DNA of 64,000 bases from Merdimmobilis hominis. Its GTDB lineage: Bacteria > Bacillota > Clostridia > Oscillospirales > Ruminococcaceae. Within the stretch, counting starts at the first letter, position 1, and every line of letters starts with the position of its first letter. A model generated the notes under the pieces. It had not been told where the DNA came from. It saw only the letters and a program-made list of their open reading frames with translations, and did no database searches. The stretch lies in assembly GCF_021109255.1 (NCBI RefSeq), contig NZ_JAJODG010000002.1. One strand, given 5' to 3'. Of the stretch, positions 33,613 to 42,840 are shown in pieces. Position numbers and translations under genes: made by a program.

Positions 33613-34743
33613 ATGGATAGAAACAACCAAAATCCCCAGGATAGGCGCCGCCGGCCCAGCCGTAAGCCCAGCAAGGTGAGCCGCCGCTTACTTACCATCG
33701 CCGCCGTGGTGGGGGTGTCCATCTTTTTGGCGGTCTTTGCCTTGCAGAGTTTTTCTGACCTGTTTGGGCTCAACCAAAAGGACCAGCAGATTGAAATCAC
33801 CGTGGAGAGCGGCATGTCCTCCAGGCAGATTATCAACCTGCTCAAGGACGAAGGGGTCATCTCTCAGAAGCTGACCTTCCAGCTGTACGCAGGCCTTCGC
33901 AACTCAACCTCCAAGTTTAAACCGGGGGTCTACCTGCTCAACTCCAATATGAGCTACGACGAAATCATTGTGGCCTTGCAGACGGGCAACGAAAAGCAGA
34001 ATACCGTCCGCATCACCTTCCCAGAGGGGATGACTTTGCGGGAGATCGCCAACCTCCTGGAGGAGAAGGGGGTCTGCAAAGCCCAGGATCTATATAACTA
34101 CTTGGAGACCGCCAATTTGGAGGAGAAGTACGATTTTGTGGAGAAGATCCCCAAGGAGGAACACCGCTTCCGCCGGTTTGAGGGGTATTTCTTCCCCGAC
34201 ACCTACGACTTCTTCCTGGGGGAGAGCCCGGAGAGGGTCACCGCCCGGTTCTTGGACAACTTTGAATCCAAGATCACCGATGAGATGTACGCCCAGATGA
34301 AAAACCAGAACCTGACCCTGGATGAGACCATCACCTTGGCTTCGATGATCCAGGAGGAGTCTTCCGGGCATGAGGAGATGGGGCGGGTGTCCTCGGTGTT
34401 CCACAACCGCTTGGATAATTCCGTCACATACCCTCGCCTCCAGTCCGATGTGACCATCTTCTATGTCAACCGGGATATCAAACCCTTTTTGCAGGTCAAC
34501 GATCAGGAGATGTACGACGCCTACAACACCTACAAATGCACCGGCCTGCCGGTGGGTCCGGTGTGCAATCCGGGGATTGACGCCATCAAGGCCGCCCTTT
34601 ACCCGGAGGACACCGACTACTACTTCTTCCTGACCGATGCGAACGGCAAGTTCTATTATGCGAAAACCGCAGACCAGCACTACCAGAATGAGCGGATCGC
34701 CGCCCAGACCGGCGAGGTCCACGGAACCGATACCCAGGATTAG
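33613..34743 (+). CDS. mltG: Endolytic transglycosylase MltG (YceG-like)
   Basis: 376 residues. A basic cytosolic N-terminus (RRRRPSRKPSKVSRR) precedes one membrane anchor (residues about 27-48), then a LysM-like subdomain (ITVESGMSSRQIINLLKDEGVI) and the YceG catalytic domain with EGYFFPDTYDF, the catalytic Glu248 in SMIQEES and TYKCTGLPVGPVCNPG. It cleaves nascent glycan strands as a terminase during peptidoglycan synthesis. AGGAGGAA precedes the ATG. It is followed after 17 nt by the U32 gene. Confidence 0.93.
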   Translation: MDRNNQNPQDRRRRPSRKPSKVSRRLLTIAAVVGVSIFLAVFALQSFSDLFGLNQKDQQIEITVESGMSSRQIINLLKDEGVISQKLTFQLYAGLRNSTSKFKPGVYLLNSNMSYDEIIVALQTGNEKQNTVRITFPEGMTLREIANLLEEKGVCKAQDLYNYLETANLEEKYDFVEKIPKEEHRFRRFEGYFFPDTYDFFLGESPERVTARFLDNFESKITDEMYAQMKNQNLTLDETITLASMIQEESSGHEEMGRVSSVFHNRLDNSVTYPRLQSDVTIFYVNRDIKPFLQVNDQEMYDAYNTYKCTGLPVGPVCNPGIDAIKAALYPEDTDYYFFLTDANGKFYYAKTADQHYQNERIAAQTGEVHGTDTQD

Positions 34744-34760
34744 AAGGGGGACAGTTTAGG

Positions 34761-35993
34761 ATGACAGACCCAATCAAAAAGCCCGAGGTCCTCGCCCCCG
34801 TGGGAGATTCGGAGCGGCTGGAGGCAGCTATCCGCTATGGGGCGGATGCGGTGTACTTGGGGGGCAAACAGTTCGGCATGCGGGCGAATCCCGCCAACTT
34901 TGACCAGGATGAACTGCGGGATGGGGTGGCCCTGGCCCACAAGCATGGGGTGAAAGTCTACCTGACTTGCAATACCCTGCCCCTGAACAGGGAGATCCCG
35001 GAGCTTCCAGACTTCCTGCGCTATGCCAGGGATGTGGGGGTGGACGCCCTCATTGTCGCCGATGTGGGGGTGCTGATGGAGGCCAAACGCACGGTGCCGG
35101 AGGTGGACATCCACATTTCCACCCAGGCAGGTGTGGTCAATTACCTCACCGCCACCGAGCTGTACCACCTGGGGGCTAAGCGTGTGGTGCTGGCCCGGGA
35201 GCTCTCCATCGAGGACGTGAAATACATCCGGGACCACACCCCGCCGGAGCTGGAGATTGAAGCCTTTGTCCACGGGGCAATGTGCATGTCCTTTTCCGGC
35301 CGGTGCCTCCTGTCCAACTACATGACCGGGCGGGACGCCAACCGGGGCGAATGCGCACAGCCCTGCCGCTGGTCCTACCACCTGATGGAGGAAAAGCGCC
35401 CCGGCGAGTATTTCCCCGTGTTCGAGGACGAGCGGGGCAGCTACATCCTCAACGCCAAGGACTTGTGTATGATCGAGCATATCAAGGAGTTGGTGGACGC
35501 CGGGGTAAGTTCCCTCAAAATCGAAGGGCGGGCCAAATCCGCCTACTATGTGGGGGTGATCACCAACGCCTACCGGGCGGCGGTGGACTTGTATGCCCAA
35601 AACCCGGGGGAGTTCCAGCTTCCCCAGTGGATTGCCGATGAGACCCGCAAGGTCTCCCACCGGGAGTATTCCACTGGGTTTTACTTTGGCCGGCCGGACC
35701 AGTGTTACAAGAGCGGCGGCTATGTGCGGGAGTGCGACATCGTCGCCAATGTGGATTCTTGGGAGGAGGGCCTTTTGACCCTGACTCAGCGCAACTACTT
35801 TAAGCCCGGCGACCGGGTGGAGGTGCTGGAACCCAAGTCCCAGCCGGTGGAACTGACGGTGAAAAAAATCCTTTCCCTGGAAGGGGAGGAATTGGACGCC
35901 GCCCGCCACCCCATGCAGAAGGTTCGGATTCCATGCAGCCGGGCCTTTGCCCCCGGCTCCATTGTCCGCAAAGACAAGGAGGAGTCCCGATGA
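34761..35993 (+). CDS. U32 family peptidase / TrhP-like tRNA hydroxylation protein
   Basis: 410 residues. Begins KPEVLAPVGDSERLEAAIRYGADAVYLGG and contains the U32 signature EAFVHGAMCMSFSGRCLLSNYMTGRDANRGECAQPCRW, with conserved cysteines probably binding an Fe-S cluster. The C-terminus has the U32-C domain (FKPGDRVEVLEP, GSIVRKDKEE). E. coli and B. subtilis relatives (TrhP, YrrN/YrrO) make 5-hydroxyuridine in tRNA, so the peptidase name is historical. It is adjacent to mltG, the same neighbourhood as in other Firmicutes. Confidence 0.9.
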   Translation: MTDPIKKPEVLAPVGDSERLEAAIRYGADAVYLGGKQFGMRANPANFDQDELRDGVALAHKHGVKVYLTCNTLPLNREIPELPDFLRYARDVGVDALIVADVGVLMEAKRTVPEVDIHISTQAGVVNYLTATELYHLGAKRVVLARELSIEDVKYIRDHTPPELEIEAFVHGAMCMSFSGRCLLSNYMTGRDANRGECAQPCRWSYHLMEEKRPGEYFPVFEDERGSYILNAKDLCMIEHIKELVDAGVSSLKIEGRAKSAYYVGVITNAYRAAVDLYAQNPGEFQLPQWIADETRKVSHREYSTGFYFGRPDQCYKSGGYVRECDIVANVDSWEEGLLTLTQRNYFKPGDRVEVLEPKSQPVELTVKKILSLEGEELDAARHPMQKVRIPCSRAFAPGSIVRKDKEESR

Positions 35994-36166
35994 AACGGTT
36001 TGAATACAAAACGGTGGATTTGAGCCCCACTTGGTCTTTGGACCCGGAAAAAAAGAACGCGGAGCACCTGGAACGCCTAGCTAAGCTGGGCCAGGAGGGA
36101 TGGATGCTGGTCTCCGGTAATGAGAATTGGAAATACTCCCTATTTGTGCGGGAGATTGAAGAATAG
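35990..36166 (+). CDS. DUF4177 small protein
   Basis: 58 residues; ATG 35990 overlaps the U32 stop by 4 nt and has GGAGG upstream. MKRFEYKTVDLS at the N-terminus and LERLAKLGQEGWMLVSG...KYSLFVREI match the small DUF4177 family. Function unknown. Confidence 0.8.
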   Translation: MKRFEYKTVDLSPTWSLDPEKKNAEHLERLAKLGQEGWMLVSGNENWKYSLFVREIEE

Positions 36167-36172
36167 CTGTAG

Positions 36173-36215
36173 AGACAAGGGCCTTTCCCTATTGGGGAAA
36201 GGCCCTTGTCTTATT
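36173..36215 (+). terminator. Terminator after DUF4177 gene
   Basis: A 17-bp stem, AGACAAGGGCCTTTCCC with GGGAAAGGCCCTTGTCT, followed by TATT. Confidence 0.85.
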
Positions 36216-36331
36216 CTCCCCCCAAGGGACATCCCCTTTTGCGCTGCGTTTTTGGGAGAATTTCCCACGGCAAATCGCCCCATTCGGTGGAACGCTAAAC
36301 AGGATGAACCATTTAAAAGGGGAGTGATTGG

Positions 36332-37729
36332 ATGAGCAAAGACCACAGCCGGTCAAAAACCGGGGTGGATCTGGGGAAAGACAGCATCGGCAAACTGCTG
36401 CTGCGGCTGTCCTTGCCTGCCATTTTAGCCCAATTGACCAATGCGCTGTACAGCATTATCAACCGTATGTATCTGGGCAACCTCCCGGGGCAAAGCCATT
36501 TGGCCCTCTCTGCCCTGGGGGTCTGCATGCCGATTTTGATTTTGATCACCGCTTTCAGCTCCCTGGTGGGGATGGGCGGTGCGCCGCGGGTCTCCGCCCG
36601 TATGGGAGAGGGGGACTATGCCGGTGCGGAGCGGATTCTCGGCAGCTGTTTTACCACCATCCTGCTGATCTCCGCCACCATCACCCTGGTGCTGCAGCTG
36701 TTTATGGCCCCCATTCTGCAGATGTTTGGGGCCAGCGGCGAGACCCTGCCCTATGCCATGAGCTACCTGCGGATCTACTCCCTGGGTACCGTCTTTATGC
36801 AGATTAGCCTGGGGATGAACTTTTTCATCAGCGCCCAGGGGTTTGCCAAAACCAGCATGATCACCATTCTGTTGGGTGCAGGGCTCAACATCGTCCTGGA
36901 CCCCATCCTGATCTTTGGGCTGAGAATGGGGCTGCCGGGGGCTGCGCTGGCCACAGTCATCTCTCAGGGGGTGGCGGCTGCCTGGGTGATGCGGTTCCTG
37001 CTGGGGCCCAAAACCCAGCTGAAAATCCGCAGGGAAAACATGCCCATACGCTGGAAGATCCTAGCCCCGGTGCTTCTTTTGGGGCTTTCACCCTTTGCAA
37101 TGCAGTCCACGGAGGGCATGGTCAGCATCGCCTTTAACATCCGCCTGCGGGATATGGGCGGCGATGTGGCCGTGGGGGCGATGACCATCCTGACCAGCAT
37201 CCTCCAGGTGGGGATGATGCCGGTTTCTGGCATGAGCCAAGGGGCCCAGCCCATCCTGAGCTTCAACCTTGGCGCCCGAAAAGCCGACCGGGTCAAGGAG
37301 GCATTCCGCATCCTGCTGTTTTCCAGTCTGGGGTGGTCAGTCACTTATTGGGCCGTCTTAATGTTGTTCCCCGGGTGGTTTGCCGGCCTTTTTTCCAGCG
37401 ACCCGGCCCTCTTGGAAACGGCGGTCTGGACCATGCGGATTTATCTGGCCGCCCAGTTTATCAGCGGGGCACAGATCGCCTGCCAGCAGACGCTGGTGGC
37501 GGTGGAGCAGGCAAAAGCTTCGCTGTTCCTGGCACTGCTGCGCAAACTGTTTCTGCTGGTGCCGTTGATGTTCATCCTGCCAAGCATTGCTGGACTGGGG
37601 CTCACCGGTGTGTTCCTCGCCCAGCCCACCGCCGACCTGGTGGCCTTTACTATCACGGCCCTGGTGTTCTACACCAGGTTTAGCCGAGTACTCCGCGGGC
37701 TTCGGGAGGGGCGCGTCCAGGAGGAATAG
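36332..37729 (+). CDS. MATE family efflux transporter
   Basis: 465 residues with twelve predicted membrane helices in two homologous halves, the multidrug and toxic compound extrusion family. IGKLLLRLSLPAILAQLTNALYSIINRMYLGN at the N-terminus and GMNFFISAQGFAKTSMITILLGAGLNIVLDPILIF after helix 5 are typical of the MepA/NorM-like clade, which exchanges drugs for Na+ or H+. AAAAGGGGAGTG lies before the ATG. The substrate is unknown. Confidence 0.9.
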   Translation: MSKDHSRSKTGVDLGKDSIGKLLLRLSLPAILAQLTNALYSIINRMYLGNLPGQSHLALSALGVCMPILILITAFSSLVGMGGAPRVSARMGEGDYAGAERILGSCFTTILLISATITLVLQLFMAPILQMFGASGETLPYAMSYLRIYSLGTVFMQISLGMNFFISAQGFAKTSMITILLGAGLNIVLDPILIFGLRMGLPGAALATVISQGVAAAWVMRFLLGPKTQLKIRRENMPIRWKILAPVLLLGLSPFAMQSTEGMVSIAFNIRLRDMGGDVAVGAMTILTSILQVGMMPVSGMSQGAQPILSFNLGARKADRVKEAFRILLFSSLGWSVTYWAVLMLFPGWFAGLFSSDPALLETAVWTMRIYLAAQFISGAQIACQQTLVAVEQAKASLFLALLRKLFLLVPLMFILPSIAGLGLTGVFLAQPTADLVAFTITALVFYTRFSRVLRGLREGRVQEE

Positions 37730-37761
37730 GGGACTGCTATCAAATTTTAGCAAGCATTTTG

Positions 37762-37796
37762 GACAGGCGCGTGAAAACGCGCCTGTCTTTCTGTTT
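37762..37796 (+). terminator. Terminator after the MATE gene
   Basis: GACAGGCGCGT GAAA ACGCGCCTGTC with GNRA-type loop, followed by TTTCTGTTT. Confidence 0.85.
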
Positions 37797-38231
37797 CCAA
37801 GCCTTGCTGAGGGCCCCTGTTTTTCAGCGCCCAATTGCCAGGCTGCCACTGCACAAAGCCGAGGGACAGCCTCTTCCGGCACCAGGGTCCGTTTGCGGCA
37901 AGAGGTTGCCGCGACTGGATGCAAAGAGCACTGTGGGAATGCCAGTTTTTCCACACCGCGCGGTGGGGAAAATCCCCAATGGATGGGAGGGGATCCAACC
38001 TTTAGGTGGTTGTTTCTAAACAATTTGAAAAGGAATATTTTCCCAAATTTGGTAAAGGTGGGAGAGGGATAATTGCGAAAAAACAATAAAATTCGACATA
38101 TGGTTTGAGGCGAATGAATGTTCTTGCATGTCCATTTTATGCGGGTTGGCATGGTTTTGCACCCAATCTGCTCCAGGAAGGGGGAAGGAAAAAAAGCCCG
38201 GGATTTTTTTGGGAAAAGTGTGGACACACTA
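37797..38231. other. Intergenic region upstream of the dcw cluster
   Basis: About 430 nt without a supported gene. It contains an inverted repeat TTTTCC-A-CACC(GCGC)GGTG-G-GGAAAA near 37947-37973 and other GC-rich stems, but no recognisable RNA family and no promoter until 38232. Confidence 0.4.
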
Positions 38232-38260
38232 TTGCAATTTCCTTATACCACATGTATAAT
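38232..38260 (+). promoter_or_regulatory. Promoter of the dcw cluster
   Basis: TTGCAA at 38232-38237 and TATAAT at 38255-38260 with a 17-nt spacer. Confidence 0.8.
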
Positions 38261-38270
38261 TAGAACAACA

Positions 38271-38300
38271 GTGGTGAAAAGTGGGTAAAAGTGGTTTGAA
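38271..38300 (+). promoter_or_regulatory. MraZ operator: three GTGG repeats at 10-bp period
   Basis: GTGGTGAAAA, GTGGGTAAAA and GTGGTTTGAA lie head to tail at 38271, 38281 and 38291, directly after the -10 element and ahead of mraZ. Such short direct repeats are the known binding sites of the autorepressor MraZ. Confidence 0.75.
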
Positions 38301-38324
38301 AATTGCAAGAAGGGGGCGGAAAGA

Positions 38325-38744
38325 ATGTTGATCGGCGAGTACCAGCATACGCTGGATCCCAAAGGCCGCGTCAACTTCCCCGCCCGTCTGCGGGAATCGC
38401 TGGGCTCCACCTTTATCATCACCAAAGGGCTGGACAACTGCCTGTATGTCTATTCCATGGAGGAATGGAAGGTGCTGGAGGATAAGATCCGTGCCCTGCC
38501 CATGAGCAAATCCCGCAACTTGCAGCGTTTCTTTTTTGCTGGGGCCGCTGAAGCGGAGCCGGATAAGCAGGGCCGGGTGCTCATTCCCGCCCATCTGCGG
38601 GAGTACGCCGGCCTCACCAAAGACGTAACGGTGATCGGCGCGTCGGTGCGGGCGGAGATCTGGGACAGCGAACGTTACCAGTCCAGCTGTGAGGAACTGA
38701 CCAGCGACTCCATCGCCGAGTCGATGGATGAACTGGGATTTTAA
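38325..38744 (+). CDS. mraZ: Transcriptional regulator MraZ
   Basis: 139 residues with the two AbrB-like swapped-hairpin repeats: MLIGEYQHTLDPKGRVNFPARLRESLG and AAEAEPDKQGRVLIPAHLREYAGL. MraZ forms a ring and represses the dcw operon through promoter-proximal direct repeats, which are visible at 38271-38300. AAGAAGGGGG-type ribosome site. It is the first gene of the cluster, with rsmH 28 nt downstream. Confidence 0.95.
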   Translation: MLIGEYQHTLDPKGRVNFPARLRESLGSTFIITKGLDNCLYVYSMEEWKVLEDKIRALPMSKSRNLQRFFFAGAAEAEPDKQGRVLIPAHLREYAGLTKDVTVIGASVRAEIWDSERYQSSCEELTSDSIAESMDELGF

Positions 38745-38772
38745 CAAACGAAGGGAAAACGGAGGGGAAAAG

Positions 38773-39726
38773 ATGGAATTCAGCCATGTGCCGGTGCTCC
38801 TGGAGGAGTGTATTCAGGGCCTTGCCATCCGGCCCTCCGGCATCTATGTAGACGGGACCGCCGGCGGGGCAGGCCATTCCCGGGAGATTGCCAAGCGCCT
38901 GGGGCCCCAGGGGCGGCTCATCGCCATTGACAAGGATCCGGACGCCGTCGCCATCGCGGGGGAGCGGCTTCGGGAATTCCCCCAGGCCACAGTGGTGCAG
39001 AACGATTTCGCCAACATCCCCCTGGTTCTGGATGAGCTGGGTATTGACCGGGTGGACGGCATCCTCTTGGATTTGGGGGTGTCCTCCCACCAGCTGGACA
39101 CTGCGGAGCGGGGCTTTTCCTACAACTTTGACGCCCCGCTCGACATGCGGATGAGTCAGAGCGGCCTATCTGCCTACGACATTGTCAACACCTACTCGGT
39201 GGAGGACATCACCCGCATCCTGCGGGAGTTCAGCGAGGAAAAATTCGCCTACCGCATCGCCCAGAACATTGAGAAAGCCCGGCAGCAAAAACCGGTGGAA
39301 ACCACCTTTGAACTGGTGGAGATCATCAAGCAGTCCATCCCGGCGGCGGCGCGCAGGGAAGGGGGCCATCCGGCCAAACGGACTTTCCAGGCGCTGCGGA
39401 TCGCTGTCAACCAGGAGCTGGATCACCTGTCCATCTGCCTGGACGACGCTTTTGAACGGCTTGCCCCCGGCGGCCGGTTCGCCGTCATCACCTTCCACTC
39501 CCTGGAGGATAGGATGGTGAAGCAGAAATTCGCCGCCTTGGCCAAAGGCTGTATCTGCCCGCCGGACTTCCCGGTGTGCGTCTGCGGCCACAAACCCCGG
39601 GCCAAGCTGGTCAACAGAAAGCCCATTGAGGCCACAGCGGAGGAATTGGCTGCCAACAAGCGCAGCCACAGTGCCAAGCTGCGGGTCTGCGAACGGCTCC
39701 CGGAAGGGGAAGAGCAACAAGGATAA
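38773..39726 (+). CDS. rsmH: 16S rRNA (cytosine1402-N4)-methyltransferase
   Basis: 317 residues; SAM-dependent methyltransferase acting on C1402 of 16S rRNA. ATG 38773 follows GGAGGGG; upstream in-frame codons overlap mraZ and are not used. Motif I is VDGTAGGAGHSREI, followed by DGILLDLGVSSHQLDTAERGFSY and DMRMSQ, then HPAKRTFQALRIAVNQEL and FHSLEDRMVK. The C-terminus carries KGCICPPDFPVCVCG. Second gene of the dcw cluster. Confidence 0.96.
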   Translation: MEFSHVPVLLEECIQGLAIRPSGIYVDGTAGGAGHSREIAKRLGPQGRLIAIDKDPDAVAIAGERLREFPQATVVQNDFANIPLVLDELGIDRVDGILLDLGVSSHQLDTAERGFSYNFDAPLDMRMSQSGLSAYDIVNTYSVEDITRILREFSEEKFAYRIAQNIEKARQQKPVETTFELVEIIKQSIPAAARREGGHPAKRTFQALRIAVNQELDHLSICLDDAFERLAPGGRFAVITFHSLEDRMVKQKFAALAKGCICPPDFPVCVCGHKPRAKLVNRKPIEATAEELAANKRSHSAKLRVCERLPEGEEQQG

Positions 39727-39793
39727 TAAGTGCCTGGACACAACCTCCAGGGACGTATCATAATCATTCGGATGAGAAAGAGAGGGACTTATC

Positions 39794-40282
39794 TTGGATT
39801 ACGCAAGACAAAGCACGGCTTATGATCTATCCCGCTATGAGCAGCATCTGCGGCCTCAGCCGCCGGAACTTCATGTGGTTGGCAGGGGCAATTCCCGGGC
39901 GGCGGCCAACCGCGCCCTCGGCCTGCGGCTCGCCTGCACCGCGCTGGCGGTGGTCTCAATGCTGGCGGTGATGCTGTATAACAATGCCATCCTCACCGAA
40001 CTCACCGAGGAATACAACGCCCAAAGCACCAGATATGAGGAGCTGAAAAGCGAAGGGGTGCGCCTGCAAAGTGAATTGGAAGGGAAGATGAGCCTGCGCA
40101 ACGTGGAGAATTACGCCTCTGCCAACATGGGCCTTTCCAAAACCGAAGCTTACCAGATTGAATATGTCCAGCTCAACAAAGGCGACCGGGTGGTGCTTGC
40201 CCAAAGCCCGGCAAATGCGGGGCCGTGGGGACGGATCCAAGAGGGGTTCCAAGCTTTTTTGGAATACCTGATGCCAAATTAA
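39794..40282 (+). CDS. ftsL: Cell division protein FtsL-like
   Basis: 162 residues from TTG 39794 after GAGAGGGA. A cytosolic N-terminus of about 45 residues is followed by one membrane helix (LRLACTALAVVSMLAVMLYNN) and an extracytoplasmic coiled coil (LTEEYNAQSTRYEELKSEGVRLQSELEGKM), ending in the FtsL-like NVENYASANMGLSKTEAYQIEYV. Sequence conservation is low in this family; the call rests on topology and on position between rsmH and the class B PBP. Confidence 0.8.
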   Translation: MDYARQSTAYDLSRYEQHLRPQPPELHVVGRGNSRAAANRALGLRLACTALAVVSMLAVMLYNNAILTELTEEYNAQSTRYEELKSEGVRLQSELEGKMSLRNVENYASANMGLSKTEAYQIEYVQLNKGDRVVLAQSPANAGPWGRIQEGFQAFLEYLMPN

Positions 40283-40296
40283 AATACCTATGATAC

Positions 40297-40340
40297 AGCT
40301 AAGAGTTAAGAGACTTTCATCTTAGCTCTTAATTTCTTTT
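40297..40340 (+). terminator. Hairpin between ftsL and pbp2
   Basis: AGCTAAGA (40297-40304) pairs with TCTTAGCT (40320-40327); CTTAATTTCTTTTT follows. It may be a partial attenuator or processing site inside the operon. Confidence 0.45.
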
Positions 40341-40379
40341 TGGCGGAAAACGCTCTCACCGCCCAATGGAGGAACGAAC

Positions 40380-42629
40380 ATGGCAAATGCTCCCAGCAAT
40401 AAAATGCAGCGTCGGATCCAGGTGATCTTGTTTTGTATGGCGGTGGTGGGATTTTCCATCCTGCTGGGCCGGCTTTATTATTTGCAGATTGTCGAAGGGG
40501 ATAAATATCAAAAGCTGGCCCTCTCCCAACAGATGCGCTCCACCACCATCAGCGCCGAGCGGGGGGAGATTTTAGACACCAACGGCAAGGTGCTGGCCCG
40601 CAGCGCCCAGGTGTGGAACGTGATCCTCTCCCCGGCGGATGTGAAGGACGATGCCCAGCTGAACCAAGTGGCGGACTTTTTGTCCGAGCTATTGGATGTG
40701 GATCGGCAAAAGATCATCGACAAAGGCAAAAACAAAAAAATGTACTACGAGCGGGTCAAATCCAAGGTGGAAAAGGATGTGGCCGACCAGATCACCCAGT
40801 TCTGCGTCGACAACAAGATCACCTGCATCAACCTGGAGGAGGACACCCGCCGCTACTACCCCTATGGCCATTTGGCGTCCACTGTGCTGGGCTTTACCGG
40901 CAGCGAAAACAAGGGCGCCTATGGCCTGGAAGCCTATTATGACAAGTATTTGAGCGGTACCCCCGGCCGTGTGGTGGCAGCGAAAAACGCCTGGGGCTCC
41001 GACCTGCCCTACCGCTACCAACAGCTTTACGACGCCCAGGATGGATGCTCCATCGTGCTGACCATCGACGAGGTGGTTCAGCACTTCCTGGAGAAACACC
41101 TGGAGACCGCCGTCACCGAGCACAACGTCCAAAACCGGGCGGCGGGGATTGTGATGAACGTCAAAACCGGCGAGATTTTGGCCATGGCCACCAAGCCGGA
41201 CTTCGACCCCAACGAGCCGCTGGTCATCGCCGACCCCAAAACCGCGGCCGCCTTGGAGGAACTGAAAAAGACCGCTACCGATGAAGAGTATGCAAAAGCC
41301 CTCCAGGAAGCCCAGTTTGTCCAGTGGAACAACAAGGCGGTCCAGGAGCCCTACGAGCCCGGTTCGGTGTTTAAAATCATAACCGCCGCTGGGGCTTTGG
41401 AATCGGGCGCGGTCCACGGCGGAGATGTGTTCAACTGTCCAGGTTACCACATTGTGGCGGGCCGCAAGGTCCACTGCTGGAAGAACGGCGGCCACGGGAC
41501 CATCACCTTTGTGCAGGGCATCATGGGTTCCTGCAACCCCACCTTCATGATGGTGGGGGAAAAGATGGGCGCTGAGACTTTCTACGAATACTTTGAAAAC
41601 TTCGGCTTAACCGAGCCCACCGGCATCGACTTCCCCGGCGAGGCGGACAGCAACTACCACAGCATGGAGCGGCTGCGGGACGAAGGCTCGGGGGCGTACC
41701 TGGCCTCCAGCTCCTTTGGCCAGACCTTTAAGGTGACCCCCATCCAGCTGATCACAGCGGTTTCCGCAGCGGTCAACGGGGGAAAACTGATGCAGCCCTA
41801 CTTGGTCAAACAGATCCTGGACGCCGACGGGAACGTGATCAAAACTACCCAGCCGGTGGTCAAGCGCCAGGTGATCTCTGAGAGCATCTCCAAAGAGCTG
41901 GCCGGCTACTTGGAACTGGTGGTCTCGGGGGACGGCGGCTCCGGCAAATCCGCCAAGATCCCCGGCTACCGCATCGGCGGTAAGACCGGTACCTCGGAAA
42001 AGCTGGATAAACTGGATGAGTATGGCCAGGTTCAGGAACGGGTAGCCTCCTTCTACGGCTTCGCCCCGGCCGACGACCCTCAAATTGCGGTGCTCATTCT
42101 CCTCGATGAGCCCCACATGGACAACATCTACGGCTCAGTTATCGCCGCGCCGGTCGTCCAGGGTATCCTGGCCGATGTGCTCCCCTATATGGGCATCGAC
42201 CCGGTTTACACCGCCGAGGAATTGGAGAAGAAAGAGGTTTCTACCCCCTACCTGTTGGGCTACCGGCCCCATGAGGCCACCAGCGAGCTGATCCAACAGG
42301 GCCTGAAGAGCAAAGTGGTGGGCGATGGGCCCACCGTCCTCAAACAGATCCCCGCCGTCAGCCAGCCCATCCCCAAGGGCGGAACAGTCATCCTGTACAC
42401 CGACGAGTCGGAACTCTCCAAGACGGTCACCGTCCCCAATGTGGTGGGACTCTCCGGCCAACAGGCCAACCGCACCATCCTCAACGCCGGCCTGAACATC
42501 AGTGTCAGCGGGGTGGAGATCGACAGCGCCGGCTGCATAGCCGCCAGACAGAGCCCGGAGGCGGGCACCGAAGTGGAGATCGGCACGGTGGTCACCGTGG
42601 AATTTATCAACAAGGATTTGGCGGGATAA
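40380..42629 (+). CDS. Class B penicillin-binding protein with PASTA domains (FtsI/SpoVD-like)
   Basis: 749 residues. A short cytosolic tail, one membrane anchor (VILFCMAVVGFSILLGRLYYLQ), the dimerisation domain with RGEILDTNGKVLA, then the transpeptidase with SxxK = SVFK at Ser329, SxN = SCN at 384-386 and KTG at 535-537 (GGKTGTSEK). Two C-terminal PASTA repeats follow (STPYLLGYRPHEATSELIQQGL; TVPNVVGLSGQQANRTILNAGL), as in SpoVD and B. subtilis PBP2b. It crosslinks peptidoglycan at the septum or in the spore cortex together with the FtsW/SpoVE-like protein encoded downstream. Which role applies cannot be told here. Confidence 0.93.
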   Translation: MANAPSNKMQRRIQVILFCMAVVGFSILLGRLYYLQIVEGDKYQKLALSQQMRSTTISAERGEILDTNGKVLARSAQVWNVILSPADVKDDAQLNQVADFLSELLDVDRQKIIDKGKNKKMYYERVKSKVEKDVADQITQFCVDNKITCINLEEDTRRYYPYGHLASTVLGFTGSENKGAYGLEAYYDKYLSGTPGRVVAAKNAWGSDLPYRYQQLYDAQDGCSIVLTIDEVVQHFLEKHLETAVTEHNVQNRAAGIVMNVKTGEILAMATKPDFDPNEPLVIADPKTAAALEELKKTATDEEYAKALQEAQFVQWNNKAVQEPYEPGSVFKIITAAGALESGAVHGGDVFNCPGYHIVAGRKVHCWKNGGHGTITFVQGIMGSCNPTFMMVGEKMGAETFYEYFENFGLTEPTGIDFPGEADSNYHSMERLRDEGSGAYLASSSFGQTFKVTPIQLITAVSAAVNGGKLMQPYLVKQILDADGNVIKTTQPVVKRQVISESISKELAGYLELVVSGDGGSGKSAKIPGYRIGGKTGTSEKLDKLDEYGQVQERVASFYGFAPADDPQIAVLILLDEPHMDNIYGSVIAAPVVQGILADVLPYMGIDPVYTAEELEKKEVSTPYLLGYRPHEATSELIQQGLKSKVVGDGPTVLKQIPAVSQPIPKGGTVILYTDESELSKTVTVPNVVGLSGQQANRTILNAGLNISVSGVEIDSAGCIAARQSPEAGTEVEIGTVVTVEFINKDLAG

Positions 42630-42840
42630 TCTGCCTGTTTTTGCCGATGCTAGTGTATATTGGAAATCCCTGCGCCGCTGAAGCTGCGGCATGGGCAACT
42701 GCGGGGAGGGGCCATTGTTTGGCCAAAATCCCGCTCGCATACATGAAATATCATCTTATCAACCCCGTACTTCGCGTGATGAGATGAGCGATTCCCTCAC
42801 AAATATGTGCCGGCGCGAAGCGGCGGAATGGATGATCAGC

